64,000 bases of DNA from Daldinia sp. FL1419 (lineage: Eukaryota; Ascomycota; Sordariomycetes; Xylariales; Hypoxylaceae): positions 16,840 to 80,839 of the forward strand of contig MU623492.1 in the NCBI GenBank assembly GCA_025201765.1, written 5' to 3'. Numbering within the stretch: position 1 is the first letter of the stretch; each line of letters begins with the position of its first letter. The notes beneath the pieces were generated by a model that saw nothing but the letters and a program-made list of their open reading frames with translations, searched no databases and was not told the origin of the DNA. Position numbers and translations under genes: made by a program. Shown here one piece after another: positions 1-11,774 of the stretch.

Positions 1-3000
1 GCTGGGTGGAGAACGTAGCGGGATTCGCCAACCATGCTGTCAACCTTGTTCCTGAATGCGACAGTGGCTTGAGTGGAGTACGACTTAGCGTCGAAGGTGA
101 CGCTGTCGGTCTCCTGGAAGGCTGGGCCGTAGTCGAACCCAACAGCCCTGAGAGCACGGTTCCACGACTTACCTGTTGCCGACTGGGGCAAGTTAGGAAC
201 TGGCCAGGCCTTGGCCCTTGAGTCGCGAGCGTTGACGGCGATCCTTCCGCGCATGTGGTTCTTTTGGAAGCCGGCCTCAGTGACCGAGCAGACGTTGAAA
301 TCCCACCACTTCTTCTGGTTCTCACCGCTATGGGCCGATGGGCGCATGTTGAGGAAGACCTCGATACCGTTGTCGTCATCCGGGGTGACAAGAGCTTGTT
401 GGATCAACACATCTCGGAAGACGTAGCCCTCAATTTCGGATGGGGTCTCGGACTGCTCGTCGAGCTGCGTGATAGCTTCCATGGCCATCGCGAGGTAGCC
501 AGCAGCGGGGAACACCGCCTCACCACCTAAGCTGTGGTCCTGTAGCCAGGGAACGTCCTTGATACGGAGGATGTTTCTCCAGGTGGGTTCAGCCGGGGAG
601 TTACCGATGACCAACTCACCGAGCACATCGTGGCGCATGTACTTCTGTCCTCGGTGCTCTCGGCTCTCGCGGGACTGGGCGATGAACTTCTTGGACTTGT
701 CCCATTGGTAAGGAGGTAGGTCGACGATGTAGTCTCCGCTGCGGGCGCGAATCTTTCCGCTGGGGTTCATCTCCTCGACGGAGGTGGCTCGGGCTAGATC
801 GATCGAGTAGTCGGCCAAGAAGAGCTCACCAGCCAGCTTCAGGACCGAAGTGGCGCAGTCTTGGCCACGGATCAAGGTTGGTAGGTACTGGAATTTCTCG
901 AGCTTGAGCTCGGCCTTGATCTGCTTAATCGGGCCGGAGAGAGCAGAGTGGGGACCAACTTCAATCAGGGTGATGTCGGAGAATTCAGGGGTGTTACCAA
1001 TAGTTTGGACGGCCTGGTTGAACAGAACAGGGTTGAGCAAGTTGGCACTCCAGTAGTGCTCATCTAGAACGGAGTCGGCGGGGAGCACCTTGTTCGTCAC
1101 GGACGAGACCATGGTGGCCTTCTCAAGCACGGGGCGGTTCTTAGCGCGGAGGTCGATTCCGGATCCTCTCACAAAAGCCTCGTACTTTTCGGCAGCCGGC
1201 CTCATGTGGTAGGAGTGGTAAGCCTTGCCGCCAGTCTTGACGATCCTGCAGAACACGCCCTTCTCGTTGAAGGTCTCCTGAAGTTTGTTCAGGGAGTCGG
1301 CGTTACCACTGAGGGTGACACCAGAAGGCGAGTTGTGACATCCGATGACGATGTCATCGTAACCAGCAAGGTAAGGAGTGACATCTTCAGCACCGAGACC
1401 GACAGCAGCCATAGCACCGTTAGTGTTGATGTTTCCAACAACCTTTCCACGGTAGTAGGCCAACACGATGGCTTCGGTAGCAGTGAGGAAGCCTGCAGCG
1501 TAAGCCGCACCAATTTCACCAGATGAGTGACCACAGGTGACGGAGGGCTTAATTCCCCAGAGTCGTAGAAGCTGGACTAGACCAATCTGGACAGCAGTGC
1601 ACAAAGGCTGAGAGAACTCAGCCTCGCCGACGCGTGAGGTAGCTTCGGGCTCTAGTAGAACGTCCTCGAGGGTCCAGTTAGGGGCATCGGCGAGATCGTC
1701 AAGAGCTGCGTCGAGCTGTTGGATGGTCTTTAGGAACGTAGGGTAGTAGGCCATAAGACCAGCACCCATCCTTGCCCACTGAGCACCCTGTCCGGTGAAG
1801 GCGAAACCAATCTTTCGTTGGTTGCCGCTGGGGTTCTTCTTCTCGGCGAACTTCCAGTCTTCCTCGGATTGGAATACCTTGTTCAGGGTGGCGAGGCTAG
1901 TGACTGCGAAACCCCTGCTGGAGAAGTGAGTACGGCGGTTGGCCAAGGTGTAGGAGAGGTCGATAAGGTCATAGTCGGCGGCCACCTTTCCGTGAGCCGC
2001 AATGTTCCTCTTCAGTGCTGACTTGTCGTGAGCAGAGTAAACGAGCAGGTGAGGCCTGTTCTTGTTGAACCGGCCCCTAGCGGATTTCCTCTTGTTCTTC
2101 TGCTCCTCGGAGTTGAACTTGTAAGTCTGGGGCTGCGTAAGAAGGGACTTGGAGCTCTCAACGATGATGTGAGCGTTTGTGCCACCATATCCGAAAGAGT
2201 TGACACTGACACGCTGGACAGGGAGTTCCTTGGGGAAAGGCATCGGGTCTGTTACGACCGCAACTTGCTTGCCCGTCCAGTCGATCTTGGGGTTGAGGTC
2301 TGTTACACCTCGAGTAGGGGGAACGATTCCTCGTTCCACGGCTAGGATGGCCTTAATGACGGCAGACAGCCCGCTGGCTGCCTCACTGTGGCCGATGTTA
2401 GTCTTAACAGCGCCGATGCGTAGAGGACCATCGGCGGGAGTGCGGTCGTTGTTCATGGCGTCAGCGAGAGCGTTGACTTCGATCGGGTCACCGACAGCGG
2501 TACCAGTACCGTGGCACTCGAAGTAACCGGTAAGCCTGGGGTCAAGCTCTCCGCATCGCTTGTAGGCGTGCGTAATAACTGCCCTCTGACCTCCGTAGCC
2601 GGCATATGTGATACCGACACCCTCGACTCGGCCGTTGCTGTTGGTCGCGCTGGACCTGATGACACCTCGGATCGCGTCACCATCCTTGATAGCGTCGGAA
2701 AGTCGCTTCAAGAAGACGGCACCGATAGCTTCGGCACGACCATAACCATTTGCGTAGCTGTTGAAAGTATGGCAGGTAGAGGTAGGGGATAGCACGCCGA
2801 GCTTAGCAGTGTTCATGTGCTGGTCGACGGTGAGGACCAAGTTGCTACCTCCAACGATAGCTGCACCGCATTCCTTGCTTCGTAGAGCGTTGCATGCATT
2901 GTGAATTGCGTATACAGATGAAGAGCAAGCAGTGTTGACGACGATACTGGGACCCCTAAGGTTGAAGACGTGGCTGATTCTGTTACTGAGGATACCGGGG

Positions 3001-3673
3001 TCAACACCTGTTGCCGAAAGACTGTGACGGAAAGAGTGTTCTTTGAATTGCATCTGCTGGTAATCCGCCGTGAACGTAGCCATGAAACAGGCAGTGTTGG
3101 TACCAGCCAACTTGTCCAGGGGAATACCAGAAGACTCGATCGTTTCGTAGACGACCTCTAGGCACTTTCGCTGCTGGGGGTCCATCCACATAGCTTCCAC
3201 GGGGGTGATTCCGAAGAAGCTGGGATCGAACTCCAGAAGAGATTCGTTGAGGAAGTAACCCCCGAGAGCGCTGAAGCTTCCGGGACGGTCGTTGTTCTCA
3301 TGGTAGTGAGCACCGATGTTGAACCTGGTAGGCGGAACGGACGGGGTCTGTCCAGTTTGCTTGTTCATCATCATCTTCCAAAACTCCGCTGGTGATCCGA
3401 CGTCTCCAGGCAGACGGCAACCTACGAGAAACGTTAGTTAACTTGTCCATCGTATCAAATTATCGGGATATACATACCCATTCCAATTACAGCAATGGGC
3501 TCCAGCTGCTGGCTCAGAGGCGCCTCAGATGATCCTTCAAAGAATCCAGCAGCTGCGTATGCCTCGTCGTCGACTATGCCTTGCGCATTGGAGGCTTGGG
3601 CGTTGTAGCCGAGCTCGAATTCGAGCTCGACGTCGGACGCGCTCGACGAGGAACTTTCTTTGAAGTGAGGCAT
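1..3673 (-). CDS. Highly reducing type I polyketide synthase, N-terminal part (KS-AT-start of DH), cut by window edge
   Basis: Iterative polyketide synthase that builds a reduced polyketide chain in the cytosol. Exon 1 is 3673-3478; a 56-bp intron (3477-3422, GTATGT donor, TAG acceptor) joins it to one long exon running off the left edge, about 1205 codons in the window. Visible in order: a roughly 55-residue Ser/Glu-rich leader; a ketosynthase starting at EPIAVIGMG with active-site Cys231 in NTACSSS, His369 in ECHGTGT and His410 in NIGHSEA; an acyltransferase with GQGAQW and Ser698 in GHSSGE; and the first dehydratase fold with His1028 in HSLGGEAVFP. The frame is open at the edge just after YVLHPA, where the second dehydratase residue (Asp) would be expected next. 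KS-AT-DH order without a SAT domain indicates a highly reducing enzyme; MT, ER, KR and ACP domains would lie outside. The reading frame is unbroken and codons are strongly biased to C/G-ending forms, so it looks functional. Product unknown. Confidence 0.95.
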
Positions 3674-4115
3674 CTTGATGATTTGACTGTGGATTTCGTC
3701 TTAGGATCAAGGAGTAGTGAATCTCAAAAGACTTGCTTGCTGAATTCACTGTGAGCACAATGAGACAAGAAACAAGAATGGGACCAGGCGGCGCCAAAGG
3801 TCAGTATTTAACTATAACCTCGATACTAGTAAAGACTCTATCGACAGTCTCTATAAGCGGTTCCTCCAGCGGCCGTGTCCGGTTAGTCCACCGCGCGCGT
3901 CTTACTGCAGATAGCAATGCACTGCGACATAGCCCGAGTATTACACAACCTTACGCAGGGCGGTGGTCCGTTGGCGCCGCACGGCCGACGGGAGCGGACA
4001 CCCAGGTTTACTTAGGATAGACTCGATGTACATGATCGCGGCAATCATATCCAGCTAATGCAACTACATGGGGCCCTGTAAATCTATTAACGGTAATTAC
4101 TCGACGATTTGCCTT

Positions 4116-4138
4116 GGGTAGGTACCTAGGTAGGTAGA
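4116..4138. repeat. Dispersed ACCTAGGT-type palindromic motif cluster
   Basis: Overlapping GGTAGGTACC and CCTAGGTAGG words. This is one of more than 20 such clusters spread through the non-coding parts of the window; see the finding on this motif. Confidence 0.7.
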
Positions 4139-4251
4139 TACACCCCGTAGAGTCTACTACCAGACTTGGCTCTTGAAAGTGATCTAGGCTGATAGGACTC
4201 AATGATACGATAGCAAAGTAGAAAGCAACTTGATTCAACTGCAACACTATT

Positions 4252-4280
4252 ATCTCTCTCTCTCTCTCTCTCTCTCTCTT
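4252..4280 (+). repeat. CT dinucleotide microsatellite
   Basis: About 13 uninterrupted TC units, followed directly by a T/C-only stretch to about 4330. It lies roughly 600 bp upstream of the polyketide synthase start. Confidence 0.9.
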
Positions 4281-7200
4281 TTCCTTTTTGTCCTTTTTTC
4301 TTTTTTCCCTTTTTTTTTCCCTCTCTCTTTTACGAATCCTTGTTTACTTGTTTCTTTTGCTTGTCTTTTCTCGTCTTTGCATTATGTTTCTTCCTGAGCG
4401 ACCCGTTTTCTTTCGTCGGTCTCCCCGTCGAGCACAAACGCTCCCGTATGCCGCCACTAAACACCCGGATACCCACCTACCCAGTATATGCTATATTGGG
4501 CCTGGATCTTTAGCATACCTGGTTCTATGTACGATCACCACCGATGTACATGACGGCGGGGCGCCTAGAGTGACTTATGTTGGGCGGGAACGGGACCCAG
4601 CCTCTGACGAAGTTACAATAGGGTTTAGATGAAATCTCCGATCCCGCAAGCAAAGAGATCGTCGCTAGCGACAAAGAAGTGCCATTATTATGCATTAGAC
4701 CCTTATTTCAGAAATTAACTAGGGACGCAGACGAACCGATTGGTCCTTGAATTAAGAGACAACGTTATCTAGGGTTTCATACGGCTGACCACAGAGATGC
4801 AGGGCTCTCGGGTAGTATATGCATGACAGGATGGCGTGACTTTTCGGGAAAAAGGATAGAGATTCTCGAACTCATACACATGTGAGAGGTGATTATTAGA
4901 CGAAAAGATGCAAATTGATTAGGTACTTACCTGGTAGGCACCCGGCTAACACATGTGAGGCTTTTGATTTATTATGGGATGCTTATGGATTGCTATTGTA
5001 CCTACCTAGGTACCTACCTATATCATGTTGAGCCGTATAGAAACTGCCTTGGTAGGTATCTGGTAGATATCGTAAGTGAGAAGAGGTATATTTCATACTC
5101 GTAGTGAGGTACTCAGTGAAGTTTCACAATTACCTAATGTTACCAGGTGAGAATGAACTCGCATGGCATCTCATCTTTTCGGCCGTCTCATCGTCTCTTC
5201 ATGCCGTCCACTTACACACTTACACTTATACACTTACATGGCTCAACCTGTATCCCTAAGTCGCACTGTTACGACTTATCAGAGCATTACATTAGATAAG
5301 TGATTCGGTAGTTTAAACTCAAGCCGTAAAAGGCACCTATCTTGGGTAGGTAGTTTATGCGTCAAAGTTATCGTATTGCAATAGTTAAATTAAATATCGC
5401 CATAACTGCTACTAAGGAAGGTTGGTCGTTTCTTGTGCCTTCCCCCCGGCTTCGTTTCTTCACGATAAGACTGACCAATCATAAGTCTCCATCGGTCGTC
5501 GTGGCCGCGCCATATGCGCATGGTGCAACTTCACAAGAACCAATCAAACCATTTGCCCGGTCGAGACGGCCGCTCGCTCCTCCAGACTTGAATCGAATAA
5601 CAAAAATAACAAACCAAGCACACATAAGCAGGAGATAAATCATTTCTCACCCTCTACATCATACATCAAGTCGTATTGGTTCCTGTTAATCAAGCAAAAG
5701 GAATATTTCTTGCCGCACGTACGAAATAAATACCTAGTTGAAGATTTAAATGGCTTTTTATTTTAGGGTTTTTTTTTTTTGGATTATCTCATACTTTTCG
5801 TATCTTTAGTTAACTACTGGACACTTAACTAACTACCTCTCTTATAGTTTCCTAACAAACATAATATCGCATATCACAGTTATAGGTATATATATCTAGG
5901 TACCTAGGTAGGTACGACCATGATATACTCTGTTTTCAACAGCTATAATATTTAAATCCACTGTGGTCTTTTTTATTTTACCTTCCAAATCAACCATCCA
6001 GTAAGTAGTGGACAAATAACATCTCAAAAGCCGACAAACTCCACGATCTGATGACCCAAATAAAAATAGTAGGACACGCATAATACCCGTTAAACCATCC
6101 ACCTATCTCCAAACTCATATCTGGGGATCCCACAAAAATCAATTGTAACCGTAGAGACTTTTCACTACCTAGGTACCTACTTAGGTAGTTAACTCACAAC
6201 TACCTACATATTAAGGGTGGGAATGCGTCGTCTCCATACGGCCCGTATTAAAAAGAAAATACAAACACCAATATCAGATATTTTGGTTGGGCGTTAACCT
6301 CTACCCACTCGCCTAGAGCTTCAAACTAGGCTCACTACCTACACATCATTAGAATATCAACATTCTAAATTTCGTGTCCTGGAACTTTTTCAAATCTTCA
6401 TCCTAACTCGCTCCAAGGTAACAGTGGAATCCTACCTAAGTATCTTACTACCACCTGTTGACGATCACCTATGCATCCATACCCAGCTGCATACACATAA
6501 GGGTCTTACTCCATCCATAAGAGATCCTACTTTGGGACTGCTGAAAACCCCAGAGACCCTCAGTAAATAGATTACGGTACATGAACGGCACAGTCCTAGA
6601 TAAGTCCACGATACTTCGTCTAATGGCAGGGTTGCATTCATACTTCTCTCCATCTCTTCGCATCATGACGCCTTCGATATAGTATCAAATCAAATAGAAG
6701 TATTTCATATCTCTTCTATCGTTGTATATGGGATTGCAACAAGACCCCCCCACTCACATCCACTCTCATTCACATCCCTCGTATTTGATAGTATCTTGTC
6801 CGTAGAGCACGACGCGCGCTTAGCAAAATCATACCAATCTCCAGCAGAGTTGCCGTCGTCTCCCTGCTTCTTGAACTGCTGTCGCCCCATAAAATACAGG
6901 GCGATGATAGCCCGAGAGATAGACATATCCTTGTAAGAACTAGCCAGGTCGAACGCCGATCATCCAGGCTAGACCTAGTATTCGAACTTTTGCCGGGTTC
7001 ATGCTGGAACCACTACGCGGCTTCAGCCCTCCAAAACCCAGCATGTGGCGAGCGAGTTCGCATCTAGAAATGTCCGACGAGTTCAGCCGGCGTTGCACTT
7101 CAAAGTTGCGCTATCGTATCGTAGACGAAAAAAATCATGTAACGCAATAGAAAAGGCCCACGTATCGCCGATGGGTAGCAACTCTTGCTACGGCGGACTT

Positions 7201-8173
7201 TAAACTGCTATCGCCGCTGTCTTTAAGTCTCATCTATTTATCCGCGATTTAGGATGCAGAGAGATGTAGAAATCGATGGTGGCCACGTACGAAAACCATC
7301 TTTGGTTCTGCTGCAGGTTTGTATCTTTGGTTCGGTACGTGAAAGTAAGCATACCCAGGTACAGCCTTTCAAAGGCGATGAGACGCGGCGGTTCCAGTTC
7401 TAGCATTGAATGTAGCGCGGTTAAGAAATGAAAGCACTCTGTTCTTATGTACTTGGAGAGACTCCAATTGAATGGATAGGACGTGCGTGCTTGATTGGTT
7501 GAGAGTCCGGCTTGCCCCTTTCCACCGTTCCATCGGAGAGACTCGAACATTTTCAAACGCCTCCTATACAAGTAGAAATTCTAGTTACACAATCAATTTC
7601 TCTTAGAAGATTTTATTAGGAGCCTCTTCTAGGTATCTTTTCTTCATTTGCCGGGATTTTCATTAAACAGATCTTCCATATTATATTAACTACCTAGGTA
7701 CGATATATACCTACCTGTTAAATTCTTTTCAACTTGGTAAGAATCCCTTTCCCTCCGCGTAACCACATAACACAACCTTATATACCTAGGTACCTGGTTA
7801 ACTCTGTAATACTCCAAGCTTAGTCTTTCATAGTGATATTATTCCATTGGCTTACAATACCCGGATACATCAAATCACATGATCAGTAACAGCGAGGCAG
7901 AGTATAGGTAGGTAGGTATACCACTTGGTTATAGGCATTCGTAGGTAATTTCTAAGTTTGGCTTATTTTTTAAAGAACAAGGATACGTCTATCTTCACAA
8001 TACAACCTCACGCTCCGTTGTATTTCCCTTATCTAAGTAATTATACAAATAGTCAAACATGGCCTTTCATATCCACAAAATGCTGCCTGAAGATAATATT
8101 GAGAATATTACAATGGTCCTTGCATTATGTTATCTTATAAGGAAACTTGTTGCTTTCATACACACTGTATTAT

Positions 8174-9908
8174 TCAGAGTTCATATCGAAACTCCCTATT
8201 CTGTAGGTCCGTCATGTCTAGAAATTCGTGGTTTTCTTCCGGCGTATGATTTTCACCTAGCGTCTCCTTTTCCCGCTCCCGTTGCGTGTTCCGTCTATCC
8301 AACACCCACCGCATTACAATCAGGTCGAGAGTAATCAAAACATAGATAATACAAATCGAAATCTTAGCTGGGAGATAACGTGGCGCATCTCGAGCCTGGA
8401 ATGTCTGCGGTGAGATGATATTGCCAATAGTATACGCAATTGTCCCTATGCACGCGACTGTAATTTTCTTGGTCGACCCTGCTACATTAGAACTTTGAAG
8501 CCCAAGGATTGTAGTCCAGCCGATGGGAATACCACCACTTGCATAGTAGCCTATTAGTGCTGGCACTCGTTCCGTCGCAGCCATCAGAATGGCACCAACT
8601 ATCGCGGGAATATGGCCAGCGATGCAAAAATAGAGTCTCTGTTTCGTCCTCATCGCGCCATATGTAAGACCAACCAAAGCCACTACCTCCCAAGCACCGA
8701 GGGGGGCTACTAATAACAAAGAATTTTCGCCGGAGTAACCCATACCCGTCACTAAAATGTTACCAAAGGATGTGGCGATAGAATTGGGAATATTGGCTGC
8801 AAAAATCCAGAATGCGTATAGCCAAGTCATGGTGTCAGCCAGAGCCTCTCTTACTTGGTCCCATTTAAAAGTTTGCGAACCGATACCTTGTTCATTATGC
8901 CTGATGCGTTCGAGATGAAGTCCCTTTTGTTCTTTGTCAAGGAACCCCGCGACGGCTGGGGAATCAGGCATGACGAACCAAAACGAAATTCCCATGGCTG
9001 CGGTGAATAGGCCCAGAAATAAAAAGATGATTTGCCAGCCCATTAAGGCTGCATTCGGGTCTTTGCCAACATGTGTAGCCACACCATAGGCGAAAAAACC
9101 ACCAAACATCTGGGCTGCTCCGCACATGGAGAACCATATACCTACACGAAAGGCCTGCTCCTCCTTCGTATACCATTGAGACGTAAATAGCACCCATGCA
9201 GGCACCACAGCCGCCTCTAAAACACCAAGGAAAAATCGGCAAACCAATAACCCAGCATAATTCTTGCAGGCGGCGAGACAAGCCAGGGTAGCACCCCATA
9301 ACGTAACATTAATTGAAGTGTACTTGGCAAGAGGGAACAATTGTATTAAACGGATTGTTGGGAACTCAAAGGCGAGCTGGCCGAAGAAGAAAATGGACGC
9401 TACCCAGTTAAATTGGTTTCCTTCAAGCCCGATCGACTCTTTTATACCAGTCACGCTGGCGTAAGAGATGGCTGTTTTATCAATATACTGGAGGAAGTCT
9501 ATTTCTTGTTAGTAAAAAGTCCCTGATATTATACTCTGCTTTCCTCTTTTCCAACGTAGGCCCGGATAGAAACGCACAGATTATACAAATTAGGGGCATA
9601 ATATGCCAATCGATACGTCGGACGAGCCTGCGATGAACTTTGGGATCGATAATCTGATGCAAGCCGCCAGTTTCTTTCAAAAGCTCCAGAGCCGCATCGG
9701 CACCAGACTCGAATGTGTGATTCACGTCGACCGAAGCAGATTTATTATTCACATGTTCTTCCGAGCTCGATTTGACTTGGGTCGGATTCTCAACTACACC
9801 CGGTGCCAAAACATCTTTATCTCTTTCGTGTAACTCAGCCATTTCGACCGTAGCTGATGCACGACTGAAGAGTTGCGGCAAATGTATCAAGACGTTGTCA
9901 CCAATCAA
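8174..9908 (-). CDS. MFS transporter of the allantoate permease (Dal5) / anion:cation symporter family
   Basis: Twelve-helix plasma-membrane transporter for small organic anions; the family includes allantoate, vitamin and nicotinate permeases, and the substrate here is unknown. Exon 1 is 9908-9578 and exon 2 is 9498-8174. The 79-bp intron (GTGCGT donor, TACTAAC branch point, TAG acceptor) restores the conserved junction IIYFLQYIDKTAISYA in the first helix region. The product is 551 residues from the first ATG; a second ATG 22 codons on (MAELHERD) is equally plausible. Family hallmarks are the MPLICII and LQYIDK start, the FFFGQLAFEFP segment, the RFFLGVLEAA segment and the C-terminal FLDMTDLQNREFRYEL. 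No break is seen. It is 4.5 kb from the polyketide synthase and of a nutrient-uptake type, so membership of a metabolite cluster is not supported. Confidence 0.93.
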
Positions 9909-10603
9909 GCGTTATGCTAGGTATGATTTAAATACCCGAGAAAAAAAAGAAAAGTTTAGAGACGCGATAACTCGATGCCAAGGTGAAAATGTTTAGCTCG
10001 TCAAACGGTACCGTGATAAGATATAATTACCCACCTGGATTTCCTTTCCGTGCAATGAAGTAGCAGAATACCTCAAGCACGTCATTTGAGGCTTGATGAT
10101 GCCACAAGGCTGACAAGGATTTTAAGGTGCCAATTCGCCAATTTACCAATCGCGACTTGGCATCTAGATACTAGACCTCCTTTAGGTGATAGTTGTGCTA
10201 ATAAATATTTAACGATAAAAAGAACATCCATAACAGCTTCAAAATCGTTAAAGACATTATAGTACGCCGGGTTGACTACGAGGTGAATGTTTTTCAGAAG
10301 TTTATACTGCTATTAGATGAAAAGGGGGGAAAAGGCAATTAGTAAAGCTCCAGCTTTCGGGTTGGAAAGGGTTTTTTTTCTTCTTCTTCGCCTTAAGAAG
10401 TACCTGTTGAATATACTAATAATAAGGCTGGCTTGGATTCTAAAGCTATGAGCAAATTTAATCTCTTTATTTGATATATTAGGCGTGTCAACTTACATCG
10501 GATTGCTCGGTCACATCATCGAAGTTTGCCTCCCTAGGTAGGTACCTAGGCAGATAATAGCACTCTGTACGTTTCCAATATAGGTGAATTATATAATTGA
10601 AAT
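9909..10603. other. Intergenic, no gene recognised
   Basis: Contains the upstream region of the transporter and an ACCTAGGT-type motif at 10533-10550. No coding content was recognised. Confidence 0.5.
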
Positions 10604-11774
10604 ATGCCTTGCCACTTTTTGGGTGCACGGGTATCCAAAATTAGGTACGACGTGGGCAATGCAGTCCGCATCAAGAGAACCAAGAATTACTCCATTCTCC
10701 TTATCCCCTCAATGCCTACCCCTAGAGTACCAAGTCCACAACAGCGGAATAAGCAGCATATCCCTACTCGACGGCTTCACTGGCGAATTAGGTCCAACTT
10801 CGGCCGAGTTGCGCTTGTGATTTCCGAGGCGCAGTAGTCTGGATCCAGAGAGGATGTTAAAGAGGTTGAAACCGGAATCGCTAAAGTCATGGCAGGGGTT
10901 CAGTCAGCCCTGGAAGACAGATGGGCCAGCCTTAGCATTGTTCAGACTCATCTAGCATCCTCTATAATCTCTGGGTCCTAGGTAGTTCTCCCGGTTGTCA
11001 CGAGGCGGACCAAGAAGCAAGGAAACAACTTCGTTGTTCCGCGAGGAACCTATCTACAACTATGGCTAAGGGCAGCTACATATAAAACAAGTCCTTTGCT
11101 CTATATGTAGCACGGGCTAGAACCCTGACACCGGTATCGCATTCACATCTATATTGTTATTATAACTTATCCAAGTTTTTAATAACCAAGCTATTCTTTC
11201 TATGTCTTATGTGCCGCCTAATCATGATGCAGGCGTGAGACTGCTGGAAGCCAACACGAGGTGTGCTGAGACGATGGGAATTAGGTGTGATCAGCCGTCT
11301 TAATGGTGTGGTTGGGCTATCGTTATGTATTTCTCAGGTTTCTAGCTTGTACTGCATATGGAACAAAAGACTTGTTCTATATGTAGTCGCCCTTAGCCAT
11401 AGTTGTAGATAGGTAAGCGTGAGGGTTTGATGATGATTGGGTCCGTGGGATCTAATGAGAAGCTAGACTTCATTATCAATGAACTGTAAGAAGGAGCACC
11501 CGACGGACACTTATTAGGCGTAAGAAGTGCTGAATGGGCTTGAAATCTACAAAACGTCAGTGGTTCGCATTTAGAAGCGGCACCCTATCATATTCGCTTG
11601 AGAGGCCGAGTGGTAGCGTTCGGTGTGATTGAGGGATATGATGCTCTATTCAAGGAGCGACGAGGAGTGAAAAACACATCGAAATTTTTTTTTCTATCGT
11701 CCTCTACGATGATTTCAGTCCAGCTTACTACCAGCGACATCAGGAAACGCCGCAGAAATGGATTGCGGGGGTAG
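10604..11774 (+). pseudogene. Decayed open frame of unknown family, split by a foldback element
   Basis: From the ATG at 10604 one frame stays open across two TAG codons (10835 and 10979) up to the foldback element at 11048. If the 367-bp element is removed, the frame continues at 11415 across TAA (11487) and TGA (11541) to a TAG at 11772. The translated segments have a protein-like look, for example an amphipathic stretch around DVKEVETGIAKVMAG and a later segment LRGRVVAFGVIEGYDALF. I do not recognise the family. The match of frames across the element has a one-in-three chance of being luck, so this is a tentative call. It could instead be a fortuitous open frame or part of an old transposon. 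Confidence 0.3.
11048..11414. mobile_element. MITE-like foldback element with 74-bp terminal inverted repeats
   Basis: The left arm 11048-11121 and the reverse complement of the right arm 11341-11414 align over 74 positions without gaps. They differ at 10 sites, and all 10 are transitions. Both arms start ACCTATCTACAACTATGGC at the outer end, and similarity stops abruptly outside. Similarity continues inward a few bases with a 1-bp gap. No transposase frame fits in 367 bp. A clear target-site duplication is not visible. This fits a non-autonomous DNA transposon whose copies were altered by C-to-T change. Confidence 0.75.

Larger units (their letters stand above)
3674..8173. other. Gene-poor 4.5-kb stretch between the polyketide synthase and the transporter
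   Basis: No open frame here has recognisable protein content; the frames of 60-114 codons are short and low in complexity. The first few hundred bases must hold the polyketide synthase promoter, but no TATA box or known regulator site stands out. The stretch holds a CT dinucleotide tract near 4252-4280 followed by a T/C-rich run, and at least seven clusters of the ACCTAGGT-type motif (4116-4138, 4999-5020, 5896-5915, 6165-6189, 7690-7701, 7781-7796, 7906-7920). Confidence 0.6.

Noticed and set aside
1..3400. Several plus-strand open frames of 60-115 codons antisense to the polyketide synthase
   Set aside because: They lie opposite an unbroken, motif-complete coding frame and reflect its strong codon bias.
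4288..4632. 114-codon frame after the CT microsatellite
   Set aside because: Its start is translated from the T/C tract and the rest has no recognisable content.
3674..9908. Polyketide synthase and transporter as one biosynthetic cluster
   Set aside because: They are 4.5 kb apart, and the transporter is of the Dal5 nutrient-uptake type, not an efflux pump.
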